Assembly: GCA_031277045.1 (NCBI GenBank)
Contig: JAISLX010000101.1
Span: 1 to 5,628 of the forward strand
Length of the DNA: 5,628 nucleotides
Source: Treponema sp.
GTDB lineage: Bacteria > Spirochaetota > Spirochaetia > Treponematales > Breznakiellaceae
Direction of reading: 5' to 3'
Positions 4,856 to 5,628 of the stretch are shown here, in pieces; the stretch's first letter is position 1; each line of letters begins with the position of its first letter. The notes under the pieces were generated by a model. That model had not been told where the DNA came from, ran no database searches, and saw only the letters and a list, made by a program, of their open reading frames with translations. The translations under genes were made by a program, and so were the position numbers.

Positions 4856-5089
4856 ATGCCGGACATCACTTTTGACATTTTGAAGGCTTACGGTGTTCTT
4901 TCGGAAGAAAAGGGCGGCTGGAAAAAGGAGTTTAACCTGGTATCCTGGAACGGGAGAAATCCCAAACTGGATATTCGGGATTGGTCTCCGGGACACGACA
5001 AGATGGGAAAGGGCGTGACCTTTACCCGTGAAGAAGCGGAAAAATTAGCGGAAATGCTCAACGCCGCCCTGAAAGACCCGGCCCTTTGA
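4856..5089 (+). CDS. PC4/YdbC-family single-stranded DNA-binding protein
   Basis: The 77-residue protein matches the bacterial YdbC/PC4 (transcriptional coactivator p15) pattern. It has an N-terminal strand (ITFDILKAYGVLSEE), then a Trp/Lys segment leading to LVSWNGRNPKLDIRDWSP (about 28-45), HDKMGKGVTFT and a C-terminal helix (REEAEKLAEMLNAAL). These small dimers bind single-stranded nucleic acid in the cytoplasm; the exact role in bacteria is little known. Length is normal for the family. The ATG has GAGGAG (4844-4849) 6 nt upstream, the same ribosome-binding wording as the divergent lipoprotein gene. It stands alone, followed by two terminators, and faces groEL. Its leader holds two overlapping AT-rich hairpins. 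Confidence 0.92.
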   Translation: MPDITFDILKAYGVLSEEKGGWKKEFNLVSWNGRNPKLDIRDWSPGHDKMGKGVTFTREEAEKLAEMLNAALKDPAL

Positions 5090-5100
5090 AAGGCGAGGCC

Positions 5101-5117
5101 CCCGCCCGGCGGGTTTT
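5101..5117 (+). terminator. First terminator of the YdbC gene
   Basis: CCCG (5101-5104) pairs with CGGG (5110-5113) around CCCGG, followed by TTTT, starting 12 bp after the YdbC stop. The stem and T-run are short but GC-rich, so it may be a partial terminator backed up by the one at 5138-5169. Confidence 0.45.
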
Positions 5118-5137
5118 GCGATACCGCGAAAGGCACT

Positions 5138-5169
5138 AAAAAAACAGCCGCCTCACGGCGGCCGTTTTT
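5138..5169. terminator. Bidirectional intrinsic terminator between YdbC and groEL
   Basis: A perfect GCCGCC/GGCGGC stem (5147-5152 with 5157-5162) with a TCAC loop is flanked by seven A on the left and five T on the right. Read rightward it ends YdbC with TTTTT; read leftward it ends groEL with TTTTTTT. It sits where the two convergent transcripts meet. Confidence 0.88.
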
Positions 5170-5190
5170 ACGCGCTAAAAATTGCTGTTA

Positions 5191-5234
5191 CGCGAGAGGC
5201 TTTCCCAAAACTTTAGTTTTGGGAAAGGCCCGCG
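5191..5234. repeat. Long palindrome in the groEL 3' region
   Basis: CTTTCCCAAAAC (5200-5211) and GTTTTGGGAAAG (5216-5227) form a perfect 12-bp stem with a TTTA loop. With single bulges the pairing extends through GG/CC to outer CGCG arms (5191-5194, 5231-5234). It lies 6 bp after the groEL stop. There is no T-run after it on either strand, so it is not a standard terminator. It may protect the groEL mRNA 3' end or be a dispersed intergenic palindrome. Confidence 0.7.
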
Positions 5235-5239
5235 ATTCT

Positions 5240-5628
5240 TTAGTAGTCCATTCCTCCCATGCCGCCCATTCCGCCGCCGGGCATGGGCGCGGCTTCTTTC
5301 TTTTCGGGAATGTCGGTGATGGCGCATTCGGTGGTAAGAAGCAGGCTCGCAATGGAGGCCGCGTTTTGCAGGGCGGAGCGGGTTACTTTGGCGGGATCGA
5401 TGATGCCGGCCTTTACCATGTCCACCCATTCCAGTTTAGAGGCGTCAAAGCCGATGCCTTTCTTCTCGCCCTTGGCCCGATCCGCGATGACCGCGCCGTC
5501 AAGGCCGGCATTTTCGGCAATCTGGCGGATAGGTTCTTCCAGCGCCCGCTTTACAATCTTGAAGCCCACCTTCTCGTCATCGGTGAGGCCGGAAAGATCG
5601 GCTGTTTCAAGGGCAATGGCGGCCTGAA
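5240..5628 (-). CDS. groEL: Chaperonin GroEL (60 kDa), C-terminal part
   Basis: The last 129 residues of GroEL are present; the gene enters from beyond the window's right edge, so the start is not seen. Diagnostic stretches are the equatorial-domain [20 protein letters not shown], then [40 protein letters not shown] and [11 protein letters not shown]. The tail ends in the GGM repeat ([14 protein letters not shown]) that lies inside the folding cavity of the ring. GroEL is the cytoplasmic ATP-driven 14-mer that refolds proteins with GroES. The stop TAA is at 5242-5240, followed by a palindrome and a bidirectional terminator. The promoter and any HrcA/CIRCE control lie outside the window. Confidence 0.98.
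   Translation of the reverse strand, partial: QAAIALETADLSGLTDDEKVGFKIVKRALEEPIRQIAENAGLDGAVIADRAKGEKKGIGFDASKLEWVDMVKAGIIDPAKVTRSALQNAASIASLLLTTECAITDIPEKKEAAPMPGGGMGGMGGMDY

Noticed and set aside
5259..5627. Plus-strand open frame opposite groEL
   Set aside because: It is an antisense shadow of an unmistakable GroEL coding sequence.

Overview
The window looks like chromosomal DNA of a Treponema-like spirochaete, possibly from the insect-gut (termite) branch. The first 84 bases are the 5' end of a 16S rRNA gene on the minus strand. Its wording after the universal start (GCGGCGCGTCTTAAGCATGC) is typical of treponemes. The protein genes fit: a short-lipobox lipoprotein, a LysM envelope protein, a cytidylate-kinase-like/BON fusion and a PC4/YdbC protein. 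No mobile element, CRISPR array or tRNA is visible. The genus call is inference from a short rRNA stub; the species cannot be read from it.

Layout. Positions 1-84 hold the 16S rRNA start (minus). Positions 85 to about 400 hold its leader, a chain of hairpins on the minus strand with a boxB/boxA-like antitermination signal. Positions 404-733 are AT-rich and carry three sigma70-type promoter candidates firing toward the rRNA. At 755-880 a fourth, near-consensus minus promoter is followed about 90 nt later by a hairpin and U-tract, which may define an undescribed small RNA or an rRNA pre-leader. Positions 881-1105 contain no credible gene but hold two strong hairpins of unusual polarity. Then come a cytidylate-kinase-like gene (minus, 1106-1927), a divergent Nudix hydrolase (plus, 2037-2606), a two-gene minus-strand envelope operon (lipoprotein 3517-4692, then LysM protein 2603-3496), a divergent PC4/YdbC ssDNA-binding protein (plus, 4856-5089), and the 3' end of groEL (minus, 5240-5628), which runs off the window.

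How the genes relate. The lipoprotein and LysM protein are 20 bp apart, both have signal sequences, low-complexity tandem-repeat linkers and similar Ala/Glu-rich helical repeat units, and so probably work together in the periplasm, one anchored in a membrane and the other on peptidoglycan. The Nudix and LysM genes converge and overlap by 4 bp at their stop codons. The YdbC and groEL genes converge on a strong two-way terminator. The remaining genes are housekeeping or nucleotide-related and show no clear joint pathway.
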